This document shows positions 53,244-63,644 of a DNA stretch of 64,000 nt, piece after piece. This DNA comes from Pseudomonas akapageensis (GTDB lineage: Bacteria; Pseudomonadota; Gammaproteobacteria; Pseudomonadales; Pseudomonadaceae), in assembly GCF_011355085.1 (NCBI RefSeq), contig NZ_VXCP01000034.1:1-64000 (forward strand). Reading direction: 5' to 3'. The stretch's first letter is position 1; every line of letters starts with the position of its first letter. The position numbers and the translations under genes are program-made. The notes under the pieces are model-generated. The model was not told where the DNA came from, ran no database searches, and saw only the letters and a list, made by a program, of their open reading frames with translations.

Positions 53244-53600
53244 ATGGATATGAGCGTCAGGTTGAACTCGTCTTATCCGGCCTCGGCTGCGTTCAGCGGG
53301 AATGCCGATAAGGCGGATGAAAAACCGGCGGCCACCAATGCCAGTGCCAAAGTCAGCGCCGTGGAAAAGACTCCAGACGAAAGCCAGTTGAAAACGGCCG
53401 TCAAGGAAATCCAGGATTTTGTCCAGTCGATGCAGCGCAACCTGGAGTTTTCGGTGGATAAATCCTCTGGCCAGGTGGTTGTCAAAGTCATCGCGCGGGA
53501 CAGTGGCGAAGTCATTCGCCAGATTCCATCGCAAACCGCGCTGGAGTTGGCCAAGAGTCTGAGCGACGCCAGTAGCCTGTTGTTCAACGAGAAAGTCTGA
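53244..53600 (+). CDS. flaG: Flagellar protein FlaG
   Basis: A 118-residue cytoplasmic or exported protein that influences filament length. The conserved C-terminal region is VQSMQRNLEFSVDKSSGQVVVKVIARDSGEVIRQIPSQTALELAKSL. ATG 53244 has GGAGGTG six bases upstream; earlier in-frame codons overlap the ribosome-binding site. It sits between fliC and fliD, the usual Pseudomonas order. Confidence 0.93.
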   Translation: MDMSVRLNSSYPASAAFSGNADKADEKPAATNASAKVSAVEKTPDESQLKTAVKEIQDFVQSMQRNLEFSVDKSSGQVVVKVIARDSGEVIRQIPSQTALELAKSLSDASSLLFNEKV

Positions 53601-53681
53601 ACGCTGGCGCGATAATTGTTCGCGACTTGTCCTCGATAGGGATGGTCAAAAAATCGGCGTTAACCAGAAAAGGAGAAAGTT

Positions 53682-55088
53682 ATGGCAAGTCCAATTCTAC
53701 CAAGTTTGGGGCTGGGGTCGGGTATCAACACCTCCTCCATCGTAGACGCCCTGGTTGCCGCCGAAAAGCAGCCCAAGCAAGCTCAGATCACCCGTCAGCT
53801 CAACTCCAATACCGCGTCTATCTCCGCCATTGGCACATTGACGAGCGCACTGTCGGCCTATCAAGCCTCGCTGGACAAACTCAAGAGTTCGACCTCGCCG
53901 GCCTTTCTGGCGTTTGCCGCTACCTCGTCGGATACCAAGTTCGTCACCGCAACGGCCAGCAACACGGCAGTCAGCGGCACCTATGCCATTGAAGTGGGAA
54001 GCCTGGCCACGGCCTCGAAGATCGCCAGCAAGCCGTTGGGCATCGGTACCGCTATTACTGCCGGTCAGTTGACGATCAGCCAGGGCAGCGGTGCCAGCCA
54101 GGTCGATTACACGGTGGACATTGGCTCGGGTGCCACTTTGCAGTCGGTTCGGGACTCGATAAACAGCACCCTGCAGTCCAAAGGCATCACTGCCAACATC
54201 ATCAATGATGGTACCGATTCGCGCCTGGTGCTGAGCTCGACCACTACCGGTGCGAATTCCGACCTTTCCACTAGTGGTATTCCCGAGCTGATCATCGATG
54301 GCACCTCGAAGATGACCGGGTCGGGTGGGGGCTATATCAACGCCCTGGCAGCCGATGCGGCGTTCACCGTCGACGGGATGAGCATGACCAGCAAGTCCAA
54401 TACGGTGGACCAGGCTATCAGTGGCTTGAGTTTCAATCTGGTGGCTGCGGGTAGCTCGACCGTGACCGTGGGTACCAACACCGATGGTTTGAAAACTTCG
54501 GTGCAGTCATTTGTCGATGCCTATAACAATCTGATCAAGACCATCAACACCCTGACCAAGACCACCGAGGATGCGGATGGCAAGCTGACCAAGACTGCCC
54601 CGCTGACCGGCGATGCTTCGGTGCGCGGCCTGCTTTCGTCCCTGCGCAATGAGCTGGTGGTGCCGGCTTCTGGCGGCAATGGTCAATTGAAGGTGCTTTC
54701 GCAACTGGGTATCAACACCGTGCAGGCAGACGGTACCCTGGAGTTCAACAGCACCACGTTTACTTCTGCGCTCACCGATAAAAAGCTCGGTAGCGAGATT
54801 CAGAACCTGTTCAATGCCAATGATGGTCTGCTGTCACGCATGAGTAATGCGATCGCGCCATACACCGGTAGTGACGGCATTTTCGCTTCGCGCTCGAAAA
54901 CGCTCGAGGCGACGAAAAAGAGTCTGGCCACCCAGCAGGCCAACCTGGATGTGCGCATCACCAACCTGACCGCGTCACTGAGCAAGAAGTACAACGCCAT
55001 GGATGCGCTGGTGGGCAAGCTGAAGGCAACTGCCAGCAATATCACTTCGATGTTCGATGCCATGAATGCACAGAAGGCCAACTCGTAA
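53682..55088 (+). CDS. fliD: Flagellar filament cap protein FliD (HAP2)
   Basis: A 468-residue cap protein that also mediates mucin adhesion in P. aeruginosa. The N-terminal ILPSLGLGSGINTSSIVDALVAAEKQPKQAQITRQLNS and the C-terminal LDVRITNLTASLSKKYNAMDALVGKLKATASNITSMFDAM match the FliD N and C domains. GGAGAAAG lies upstream. A strong terminator follows. Confidence 0.96.
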   Translation: MASPILPSLGLGSGINTSSIVDALVAAEKQPKQAQITRQLNSNTASISAIGTLTSALSAYQASLDKLKSSTSPAFLAFAATSSDTKFVTATASNTAVSGTYAIEVGSLATASKIASKPLGIGTAITAGQLTISQGSGASQVDYTVDIGSGATLQSVRDSINSTLQSKGITANIINDGTDSRLVLSSTTTGANSDLSTSGIPELIIDGTSKMTGSGGGYINALAADAAFTVDGMSMTSKSNTVDQAISGLSFNLVAAGSSTVTVGTNTDGLKTSVQSFVDAYNNLIKTINTLTKTTEDADGKLTKTAPLTGDASVRGLLSSLRNELVVPASGGNGQLKVLSQLGINTVQADGTLEFNSTTFTSALTDKKLGSEIQNLFNANDGLLSRMSNAIAPYTGSDGIFASRSKTLEATKKSLATQQANLDVRITNLTASLSKKYNAMDALVGKLKATASNITSMFDAMNAQKANS

Positions 55089-55100
55089 GTAATCGGGTGC

Positions 55101-55139
55101 CAAAAGCCCGGCAGCGCATTTGCGTTTGCCGGGCTTTTG
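55101..55139 (+). terminator. Rho-independent terminator after fliD
   Basis: A perfect 13-bp stem (CAAAAGCCCGGCA with its complement) with a 13-base loop. The T-rich stretch in and after the 3' arm fits termination. The fliS promoter begins 10 bp later. Confidence 0.85.
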
Positions 55140-55148
55140 CGTTTTCTC

Positions 55149-55175
55149 TAAAGTTTTTTGACGCGACGCCGATAA
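55149..55175 (+). promoter_or_regulatory. Sigma-28 (FliA) promoter of fliS, perfect consensus
   Basis: TAAAGTTT-N11-GCCGATAA matches the FliA consensus at every position. The start would be near 55182, about 34 bases before fliS, so fliS and the fliT-like gene have their own late promoter. Confidence 0.9.
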
Positions 55176-55215
55176 TTCGGTCATACAGCTAAACGATATG
55201 TGGTGAGGTACAAGC

Positions 55216-55599
55216 ATGAACCCGATGTTAGCCCTTCGGCAGTATCAGAAAATCGGTGCCCAGGCGCAGACTTCCGAAGCCAGCCCCCATCGTCTGGTGC
55301 AAATGTTGATGGAAGGTGGCCTGGATCGGATCGCCCAGGCCAAGGGTGCTCTGGAGCGCAAGGAAATCGCCAACAAGGGTCTGGCGATCGGTAAGGCCAT
55401 CGGCATTATCGGTGGTTTGCGCGAAGGCCTGGACCGGGACAACATGACTGCCGACCTCGAACGTATTGATGCGTTGTACCTGTACATGATTCGTCGCTTG
55501 ACCGAAGCAAACCTGAACAACGACGTATCCCTCCTCGATGAAGTCAGCGGATTGTTGACGACGGTCAAGGAAGGCTGGGACGCAATTGGTCAACAATAG
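55216..55599 (+). CDS. fliS: Flagellin export chaperone FliS
   Basis: A 127-residue helical chaperone that binds the C-terminus of flagellin before export. Family features are ALRQYQKIGAQAQTSEASPHRLVQMLMEGGLDRIAQAKGA and the four-helix pattern ending in LTTVKEGWDAI. It follows its own FliA promoter and is 23 bp before the fliT-like gene. Confidence 0.96.
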   Translation: MNPMLALRQYQKIGAQAQTSEASPHRLVQMLMEGGLDRIAQAKGALERKEIANKGLAIGKAIGIIGGLREGLDRDNMTADLERIDALYLYMIRRLTEANLNNDVSLLDEVSGLLTTVKEGWDAIGQQ

Positions 55600-55622
55600 T
55601 GGGCTGCACTGAGGAGAGTGAC

Positions 55623-55919
55623 ATGAGTGCCGTGCTCAAGCGCATCGAAGAAACTCGCGAAGCCCTGATCGGGGCACTGGCTGAGCGTGACTGGGAGGCC
55701 ATAGGTCAACTGGATCTGGCGTGCCGCTCGTGGATGGAAGATGCGCTGAATGAGGCGGTACTGGACGAGGGCGCCCTGCGTGCCAATCTGGAAGAGCTGC
55801 AGGGTGTCTATCGGCAACTGATCGAAGTTGCAAGTGGCGAGCGTCAGGCGATTGTCGACGAGATGTCTCAGATCAACCAAGCGAAAAACGCAGCAAAGGT
55901 TTACCATCTGTTCGGCTGA
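55623..55919 (+). CDS. FliT-like flagellar chaperone (second gene after fliS)
   Basis: A 98-residue helical protein (LKRIEETREALIGALAERDWEAIGQLDLACRSWMEDAL). The position after fliS and the helix pattern fit FliT, the FliD chaperone; Pseudomonas papers also use other names for this position. ATG 55623 with GAGGAG upstream is preferred over the open extension to 55599, which overlaps fliS. Sequence similarity to FliT is weak, so the call rests partly on position. Confidence 0.75.
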   Translation: MSAVLKRIEETREALIGALAERDWEAIGQLDLACRSWMEDALNEAVLDEGALRANLEELQGVYRQLIEVASGERQAIVDEMSQINQAKNAAKVYHLFG

Positions 55920-56085
55920 CTGGGTGGTTCGAAAAGTAGTGCGCCATAAATTTGACTGTGTACGGTTTTTTGACTTAACTAGTGGCTGATTGAATAATTC
56001 AGACGTCTACGAGCTGACCATCGCCAAAGATGTCGAGCAGGCCCTGCATTTGGGGCGCCGAGTTGACTAGGGAAGTTGCTATTGC
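55920..56085. promoter_or_regulatory. fleQ upstream region
   Basis: A 166-bp region with no recognised gene. Two TTGACT hexamers, one in TTTGACTGTGT and one in TTTTGACTTAACT around 55951-55977, could act as -35 boxes of a vegetative promoter. In P. aeruginosa fleQ is driven by sigma-70 and repressed by Vfr (established). From 56002 to 56070 an in-frame stretch reads DVYELTIAKDVEQALHLGRR and then stops, with coding-like composition. Confidence 0.45.
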
Positions 56086-57558
<1,473 letters not shown>

Positions 57559-57768
57559 CGCTCGCCTGCTTGCAGCAGGGCACAAGGATGTGCCCGGTGC
57601 AGTGATGCACACCCTCTCTGATTTGGCGCAATGCCGTGTCTGGTTGACTGAGCCTCCCCTGACAGCTTCCTGAAATACCTCCTCCAGTGGTTAAAAAATA
57701 TTCCGGCACGTCTATTGCTATAACGCTCGCAACATACCGTTTTATGACGGTCAGCCACGCGAGAGAGC
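57559..57768. other. 210-bp fleQ-fleS gap
   Basis: No gene is seen. The region contains short inverted repeats near 57578-57600 (GGGCACA/TGTGCCC-type) that could end the fleQ transcript, and the fleSR sigma-54 promoter at 57704. Confidence 0.5.
57704..57719 (+). promoter_or_regulatory. Sigma-54 promoter of fleSR
   Basis: CGGCACGTCTATTGCT has GG-N10-GC with GGCACG and TTGCT intact. The start would be near 57730, 40 bases before fleS. FleQ is the known activator of fleSR in P. aeruginosa. Confidence 0.8.
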
Positions 57769-58962
57769 ATGATGCCCCAGGTCGTCCCACTATCGAGTGC
57801 CGTCGAACAGGAAAGCCGACCTGATCGCGAACAGGCTTTCGCACTGTTCGATCAGGTTTCGACCCGGCTCAACGAGTCTTACAGCCTGCTTGAAGCGCGG
57901 GTGACCGAACTCAAGGGCGAGTTGGCCGTGGTCAGTGCCCAGCGCATGCAGGAGCTGGCGGAAAAGGAGCGTCTGGCCAATCGCTTGCAGAACCTGCTCG
58001 ACCTGTTGCCAGGCGGGGTCATCGTGATCGATGGCCATGGCGAAGTGCGCGAAGCCAACCCGGCGGCCTGTGAACTGCTCGGGCAGCCTCTGGTCGGTGA
58101 GTTGTGGCGGCATGTCATTACCCGTTGTTTCGCTCCCCGGGTCGATGATGGTCATGAAATTTCCCTGCGTGATGGTCGACGCCTGTCGATTGCCACGCGT
58201 TCGCTGGATGCCGAGCCAGGGCAGCTGGTGTTGCTCAACGACCTGACGGAAACCCGCCACCTGCAGGATCAGTTGGCACGCCATGAGCGCTTGTCGTCGC
58301 TGGGGCGCATGGTCGCTTCCTTGGCCCATCAAATCCGCACGCCGCTGTCGGCGGCGCTGTTGTATGCCAGTCATTTGACCGAGCAGGCGCTGCCGGTCGA
58401 GACCCAGCAGCGTTTCGCCGGACGCCTCAAGGAGCGCCTGCATGAACTGGAGCATCAGGTGCGCGACATGCTGGTGTTTGCCCGGGGTGAATTGCCGCTG
58501 ACCGACCGTATCCGGCCCAAGGCGCTGTTCCAGGCCTTGCAGGCCGCGGCGCAGCCCCATGTCGGTGAGCTTCCTGTGCGCTGGCAGTGTGACAGTCATG
58601 CCGGTGAGTTGTTGTGCAACCGTGACACCCTGGTCGGAGCCTTGCTCAATCTGGTCGAGAATGCACTGCAGGCCAGCAGTGATCCGATTCGCTTGAAGAT
58701 CCATCTGTACACCCGTGGGCAGACCCTGCGCTTGTGTGTCAGCGACAGCGGTGCCGGTATCGAGCCCCGCTTGCTGGCGCGCCTGGGCGAGCCCTTTCTG
58801 ACCACCAGGGCCACCGGTACCGGCCTGGGATTGGCGGTGGTCAAGGCGGTGGCGCGCGCGCATCAGGGCAGTCTGCAACTGCGCTCGCGACCGGCCCGAG
58901 GCACCTGTGCGCTGGTCGAGTTGCCGCTGATCGGGCCCGCGGTCGGGAAGGAATCGCAATGA
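57769..58962 (+). CDS. fleS: Flagellar sensor histidine kinase FleS
   Basis: A 397-residue cytoplasmic kinase without membrane segments. A coiled-coil (about 30-75) leads to a PAS domain (about 78-165: LLDLLPGGVIVIDGHGEVREANPAACELLG). The phosphoacceptor histidine lies in SLAHQIRTPLSA (about H186). The ATPase has N box ENALQ, GAGIEP, and GTGLGLAVVKAV. It phosphorylates FleR. fleR overlaps its stop codon by 4 bp. Tandem ATGs at 57769 and 57772 leave the start uncertain by one codon. Confidence 0.95.
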   Translation: MMPQVVPLSSAVEQESRPDREQAFALFDQVSTRLNESYSLLEARVTELKGELAVVSAQRMQELAEKERLANRLQNLLDLLPGGVIVIDGHGEVREANPAACELLGQPLVGELWRHVITRCFAPRVDDGHEISLRDGRRLSIATRSLDAEPGQLVLLNDLTETRHLQDQLARHERLSSLGRMVASLAHQIRTPLSAALLYASHLTEQALPVETQQRFAGRLKERLHELEHQVRDMLVFARGELPLTDRIRPKALFQALQAAAQPHVGELPVRWQCDSHAGELLCNRDTLVGALLNLVENALQASSDPIRLKIHLYTRGQTLRLCVSDSGAGIEPRLLARLGEPFLTTRATGTGLGLAVVKAVARAHQGSLQLRSRPARGTCALVELPLIGPAVGKESQ

Positions 58963-60350
58963 AGGTCATCAACGTACTGCTGGTCGAAGACGACCGCGCC
59001 TTGCGCGAAGCGCTGGGCGATACCCTTGAGTTGGGTGGTCACGCCTATCTGGCGGTGGGGTCGGCCGAAGAGGCGCTGGAGGTTGTCGGCAGTCAGGTGT
59101 TCAACCTGGTGATCAGTGACGTCAACATGCCGGGCATGGACGGGCATCAATTGCTCGGCAGTTTGCGGGCGCGTCAGCCACAGTTGCCGGTCCTGTTGAT
59201 GACGGCCCATGGCGCGGTCGAACGGGCGGTCGACGCCATGCGCCAGGGTGCGGTGGATTATCTGGTCAAGCCGTTCGAGCCCAGGGCCTTGCTCGATCTG
59301 GTGGCCCGGCATGCACTGGGCCGCGTCGCGGCCGAAGCCGAAGGGCCGATTGCGGCCGAGCCTGCCAGTGCCCAGTTGCTGGAGTTGGCAGCACGTGTGG
59401 CGCGCACTGACTCGACGGTGCTGATTTCCGGTGAGTCCGGTACCGGCAAGGAGGTGTTGGCCCGTTTTATCCATCAGCAATCGCCACGCGTCGGTGGGCC
59501 CTTTATCGCCATCAACTGCGCGGCGATTCCGGACAATATGCTCGAGGCGACCCTGTTCGGTCACGAAAAAGGCGCGTTCACCGGCGCCATCGCGGCGCAG
59601 CCGGGCAAGTTCGAGCAAGCCGATGGCGGCACCTTGTTACTGGACGAGATATCGGAAATGCCATTGGGCCTGCAGGCCAAGCTGCTGCGGGTCTTGCAGG
59701 AGCGCGAGGTGGAACGGGTGGGGGCGCGCAAACCGATTGCCCTGGACATTCGCGTGGTGGCCACCACCAACCGCGATCTGGCGGCGGACGTGGCGGCCGG
59801 GCGGTTTCGCGAAGACCTGTTCTACCGCCTCTCGGTCTTTCCCCTGGCATGGCGCCCGTTGCGCGAGCGCACTGCCGATATTCTGCCGCTGGCGGAGCGT
59901 CTGCTGGCTCGCCATGTCAATAAAATGAAACATGCCGCCGTACAGCTGTCAGCGCACGCCAGGGCATGCCTGGTGGCGCATGCCTGGCCGGGTAATGTGC
60001 GGGAGCTGGACAATGCGATCCAGCGCGCCTTGATTCTGCAGCAGGGGGGCGTGATCCAGGCCGAGGATTTCTGCCTGCAGGGCATGCTGCCTTTGCCCGT
60101 CTCCTCAGCTGTGATCGTACCTCAGGATTTGCCCTTGCCGGCATCAGGCGTCAGCGAGCCGGCGAGTGGGCTGGGTGACGACCTGCGTCGGCGCGAATTC
60201 CAGATGATCATTGACACCCTGCGTGCCGAGCGAGGGCGGCGCAAGGAGGCTGCCGAGCGCCTGGGCATCAGCCCGCGGACCTTGCGCTACAAGCTGGCGC
60301 AGATGCGCGATGCCGGCATGGATGTCGAGGCCAGTTTGTACGCGACATAA
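58959..60350 (+). CDS. fleR: Flagellar response regulator FleR (NtrC type)
   Basis: A 463-residue activator of class III flagellar genes. The receiver domain (about 1-118) has VEDDRALREA and the phosphoacceptor in ISDVNMPGMDG. The AAA+ domain has GESGTGKE, the sigma-54 loop GAFTGA and GGTLLLDEISEMPLG. A Fis-type helix-turn-helix lies at the end (EAAERLGISPRTLRYKLAQM). ATG 58959 overlaps the fleS stop; the longer open frame upstream lies inside fleS. FleS and FleR form the two-component layer below FleQ. Confidence 0.96.
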   Translation: MKVINVLLVEDDRALREALGDTLELGGHAYLAVGSAEEALEVVGSQVFNLVISDVNMPGMDGHQLLGSLRARQPQLPVLLMTAHGAVERAVDAMRQGAVDYLVKPFEPRALLDLVARHALGRVAAEAEGPIAAEPASAQLLELAARVARTDSTVLISGESGTGKEVLARFIHQQSPRVGGPFIAINCAAIPDNMLEATLFGHEKGAFTGAIAAQPGKFEQADGGTLLLDEISEMPLGLQAKLLRVLQEREVERVGARKPIALDIRVVATTNRDLAADVAAGRFREDLFYRLSVFPLAWRPLRERTADILPLAERLLARHVNKMKHAAVQLSAHARACLVAHAWPGNVRELDNAIQRALILQQGGVIQAEDFCLQGMLPLPVSSAVIVPQDLPLPASGVSEPASGLGDDLRRREFQMIIDTLRAERGRRKEAAERLGISPRTLRYKLAQMRDAGMDVEASLYAT

Positions 60351-60386
60351 ACCGTTGCGGCATTTATCATGGCCGGCCGGCGGAGC

Positions 60387-60402
60387 TGGCACCCTTGTTG
60401 CT
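60387..60402 (+). promoter_or_regulatory. Sigma-54 promoter of fliEFG
   Basis: TGGCACCCTTGTTGCT fits TGGCAC-N5-TTGCT exactly. The start near 60414 leaves a 50-base leader before fliE. It should drive fliE, fliF, fliG, fliH and genes beyond the window, under FleQ control. Confidence 0.9.
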
Positions 60403-60463
60403 AACACCAGTGCAGTCGCTGTACGAGTGTCAAAAAATTGCGGGCCGTCGGAGAGAGTAGTCC

Positions 60464-60793
60464 ATGAGCCAAGGTGTTGAATTCAATCGATTGATGTTGG
60501 ACATGCGGGCCATGCAGATGGACGCCATGGCCCAGCCGAAATCAGCCATGCAGGCGCCTGAAGTCGGCTCCAGCAGTTTTTCCGACATGCTCGGCCAGGC
60601 CGTCAACAAGGTCAACGATACCCAGCAGGCCTCCAGTCAGTTGGCCAGCGCCTTCGAGATCGGCAAAAGCGGCATCGATCTGACGGATGTGATGATCGCG
60701 TCCCAGAAGGCCAGCGTATCGTTCCAGGCGCTGACCCAGGTACGCAACAAGTTGGTCCAGGCGTATCAGGACATCATGCAGATGCCGGTATAA
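60464..60793 (+). CDS. fliE: Flagellar hook-basal body protein FliE
   Basis: A 109-residue protein joining the MS ring and the rod. The family end is seen as SFSDMLGQAVNKVNDTQQASSQLASAFEIGKSGIDLTDVMIASQKASVSFQALTQVRNKLVQAYQDIMQMPV. GGAG precedes the ATG. It is the first gene of the fli export/motor operon, 15 bp before fliF. Confidence 0.97.
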   Translation: MSQGVEFNRLMLDMRAMQMDAMAQPKSAMQAPEVGSSSFSDMLGQAVNKVNDTQQASSQLASAFEIGKSGIDLTDVMIASQKASVSFQALTQVRNKLVQAYQDIMQMPV

Positions 60794-60808
60794 GGACGAG
60801 ATTGACTC

Positions 60809-62596
60809 ATGGCAGAAGCGACCGTCGATAACTTGCCGGCCAAGAGCGCTCCGGCAGCTGGCAAGCCACCGCTGCTTGGGCTTGCGTTCCTGGAAAACCT
60901 TTCCGAAATGACGGTGCTGCGTCAGGTTGGCCTGTTGGTCGGACTGGCTGCGAGCGTTGCGATCGGTTTCGCCGTTGTCTTGTGGTCGCAGCAGCCGGAC
61001 TATCGGCCGCTGTTCGGCAGCCTGGCCGGGATGGATGCCAAACAGGTGATGGATACCCTGGCGTCCGCCGATATTCCCTATACCGTGGAACCCAACTCCG
61101 GCGCTCTGTTGGTCAAGGCCGAAGATTTGTCGCGCGCACGCCTGAAACTGGCTGGCGCCGGCGTCGCACCGAGTGACGGCAACATCGGTTTCGAGATTCT
61201 CGACAAGGACCAGGGCCTGGGCACCAGCCAGTTCATGGAAGCCACCCGTTACCGGCGCGGCCTGGAAGGCGAACTGGCGCGGACCATTTCCAGCCTCAAC
61301 AACGTCAAGGGTGCCCGGGTGCACCTGGCCATCCCGAAAAGTTCGGTGTTCGTGCGCGATGAGCGCAAGCCCAGCGCCTCGGTACTGGTCGAACTCTATT
61401 CGGGTCGCTCGCTCGAGCCGGGTCAGGTCATGGCGATCATCAACCTGGTCGCCACCAGTGTTCCGGAGTTGAGCAAGTCCCAGGTGACCGTCGTCGATCA
61501 GAAGGGCAACCTGCTCTCCGACCAGGCGGAAAACTCCGAACTGACCATGGCCGGCAAGCAATTCGATTACAGCCGCCGCATGGAAAGCATGTTGACCCAG
61601 CGCGTGCACAATATCCTGCAGCCGGTGCTGGGTAACGATCGCTATAAAGCCGAAGTCTCCGCCGATGTTGACTTCAGCGCCGTCGAGTCCACCTCCGAAC
61701 AGTTCAACCCCGACCAGCCGGCCTTGCGCAGTGAGCAATCGGTCAATGAACAGCGTTCCAGCAGCATGGGCCCGCAGGGTGTGCCCGGCGCGCTGAGCAA
61801 TCAGCCTCCAGGTGCGGCCTCGGCGCCGCAACAGACCGGTCAGTCGCAAGCGGCCGCCGGGATGGTTCAGCCCGGGCAACCGTTGCTCGATGCCAATGGC
61901 CAACAAATCATGGACCCGGCCACGGGCCAGCCGATGCTTGCGCCGTACCCGGCCGACAAACGTCAGCAGTCGACCAAGAATTTCGAACTGGACCGCTCCA
62001 TCAGTCATACCCGGCAACAGCAGGGGCGCTTGACCCGCCTGTCGGTCGCGGTGGTCGTCGACGATCAGGTCAAGGTCAATCCGGCAACCGGCGAAACCAC
62101 CCGTGCGCCCTGGGCCGCCGAAGAGTTGGCGCGCTTTACCCGCCTGGTGCAGGACGCCGTCGGTTTCGATGCCAGCCGTGGTGACAGCGTCAGTGTGATC
62201 AACGTGCCTTTCGCTGCCGACCGCGGCGAAGCCATCGCCGATATTCCGTTCTACTCTCAGCCATGGTTCTGGGATGTGATCAAGCAAGTCATGGGTGTGT
62301 TGTTCATCCTGGTGCTGGTCTTCGGCGTCCTGCGGCCGGTGCTCAACAACATCACCGGCAATGGCAAGGGCAAGCAGCTGATGGGTATCGAAGGCGATGC
62401 CGAGCTGGGTGGCATGGGCGGCCTGGATGGCGAGCTGGCCAACGACCGGGTCACCCTGGGCGGGCCGCAAAGTATCCTCTTGCCGAGCCCGAGCGAGGGT
62501 TATGACGCCCAGTTGAACGCAATCAAGAGTCTGGTGGCTGAAGACCCGGGTCGTGTGGCTCAGGTCGTGAAAGAGTGGATTAACGCCGATGAGTGA
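60809..62596 (+). CDS. fliF: Flagellar MS-ring protein FliF
   Basis: A 595-residue inner-membrane ring protein. One transmembrane helix is near residues 40-60 (VGLLVGLAASVAIGFAVVLW), then the periplasmic ring-building domains (LFGSLAGMDAKQVMDTL, ARVHLAIPKSSVFVRDERKPSASVLV). A proline/glutamine-rich stretch (about 310-385) follows, then a second helix near 485-505 (VIKQVMGVLFILVLVFGVL) and a cytoplasmic C-terminal tail that binds FliG. It overlaps fliG by 8 bp. Confidence 0.97.
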   Translation: MAEATVDNLPAKSAPAAGKPPLLGLAFLENLSEMTVLRQVGLLVGLAASVAIGFAVVLWSQQPDYRPLFGSLAGMDAKQVMDTLASADIPYTVEPNSGALLVKAEDLSRARLKLAGAGVAPSDGNIGFEILDKDQGLGTSQFMEATRYRRGLEGELARTISSLNNVKGARVHLAIPKSSVFVRDERKPSASVLVELYSGRSLEPGQVMAIINLVATSVPELSKSQVTVVDQKGNLLSDQAENSELTMAGKQFDYSRRMESMLTQRVHNILQPVLGNDRYKAEVSADVDFSAVESTSEQFNPDQPALRSEQSVNEQRSSSMGPQGVPGALSNQPPGAASAPQQTGQSQAAAGMVQPGQPLLDANGQQIMDPATGQPMLAPYPADKRQQSTKNFELDRSISHTRQQQGRLTRLSVAVVVDDQVKVNPATGETTRAPWAAEELARFTRLVQDAVGFDASRGDSVSVINVPFAADRGEAIADIPFYSQPWFWDVIKQVMGVLFILVLVFGVLRPVLNNITGNGKGKQLMGIEGDAELGGMGGLDGELANDRVTLGGPQSILLPSPSEGYDAQLNAIKSLVAEDPGRVAQVVKEWINADE

Positions 62597-63608
62597 TAAC
62601 CGAGCCCTGATGGCCAAGCTGACCAAGGTCGACAAGGCGGCAATCCTGTTGCTTTCCCTTGGCGAAACCGATGCTGCCCAGGTGCTCCGGCACATGGGCC
62701 CCAAAGAGGTTCAGCGCGTCGGTGTTGCCATGGCGCAAATGCGCAACGTGCACCGCGAGCAGGTCGAACAGGTCATGAGCGAGTTCGTCGAGATCGTCGG
62801 CGACCAGACCAGCCTGGGCGTGGGCTCCGACGCTTACATCCGCAAGATGCTCAACCAGGCCCTGGGCGAAGACAAGGCCAACGGCCTGATCGACCGCATT
62901 CTCTTGGGCGGCAACACCAGCGGCCTCGACAGCCTGAAGTGGATGGAGCCGCGCGCCGTGGCGGACGTGATTCGTTTCGAACACCCACAGATCCAGGCCA
63001 TAGTCGTTGCCTATCTGGATCCGGACCAGGCCGGCGAAGTACTCGGGCATTTCGATGCCAAGGTCCGTCTGGACATCATCCTGCGGGTGTCGTCGCTGAA
63101 CACCGTGCAGCCGGCCGCCCTGAAAGAACTCAACCAGATTCTCGAGAAGCAGTTCTCCGGCAACTCCAACGCGGCACGTACCACCCTGGGTGGTATCAAG
63201 CGTGCGGCCGACATCATGAACTTCCTCGACAGTTCGATCGAAGGTCAGTTGATGGACGCGATTCGCGACATCGACGGCGACCTCTCGGAGCAGATCGAAG
63301 ACCTCATGTTCGTTTTCAACAACCTGTCGGATGTGGACGATCGCGGTATTCAGGCGTTGTTGCGCGAAGTGTCTTCCGATGTGCTGGTACTGGCCCTCAA
63401 AGGCGCCGACGAGCGAGTCAAGGACAAGATTTTCAAGAACATGTCCAAGCGTGCCGGCGAGCTGTTGCGCGACGACCTCGAAGCCAAGGGGCCGGTGCGG
63501 GTCAGCGACGTGGAAACGGCGCAGAAAGAAATTCTCACCATCGCTCGTCGCATGGCCGAGGCCGGAGAAATCGTGCTCGGCGGCAAGGGCGCCGAAGAGA
63601 TGATTTGA
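62589..63608 (+). CDS. fliG: Flagellar motor switch protein FliG
   Basis: A 339-residue rotor protein. Domain features: VDKAAILLLSLGETDAAQVLRHMGPKEVQRV at the N-terminus, the middle EHPQIQAIVVAYLDPDQAGEVLGHFD (EHPQ motif), and the C-terminal torque domain with charged residues in VFNNLSDVDDRGIQALLREVSSDVLVLALKGADERVKDKIFKNMSKRA. It overlaps fliF and is followed by fliH after 36 bp. Confidence 0.97.
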   Translation: MSDNRALMAKLTKVDKAAILLLSLGETDAAQVLRHMGPKEVQRVGVAMAQMRNVHREQVEQVMSEFVEIVGDQTSLGVGSDAYIRKMLNQALGEDKANGLIDRILLGGNTSGLDSLKWMEPRAVADVIRFEHPQIQAIVVAYLDPDQAGEVLGHFDAKVRLDIILRVSSLNTVQPAALKELNQILEKQFSGNSNAARTTLGGIKRAADIMNFLDSSIEGQLMDAIRDIDGDLSEQIEDLMFVFNNLSDVDDRGIQALLREVSSDVLVLALKGADERVKDKIFKNMSKRAGELLRDDLEAKGPVRVSDVETAQKEILTIARRMAEAGEIVLGGKGAEEMI

Positions 63609-63644
63609 GGCCCGGCGGCTTCTTAATTTTGAGTGCGTGCAATC

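Noticed and set aside
53613..53639. Possible sigma-28 promoter before fliD (TAAT-N15-CTCGATAG)
   Set aside because: Spacing fits, but both boxes differ at key positions from the four good sites in the window, so it is not listed as a feature.
60542..62704. A 720-codon minus-strand open frame opposite fliE and fliF
   Set aside because: It is a shadow of fliF codon usage, with no domain, ribosome-binding site or promoter seen.
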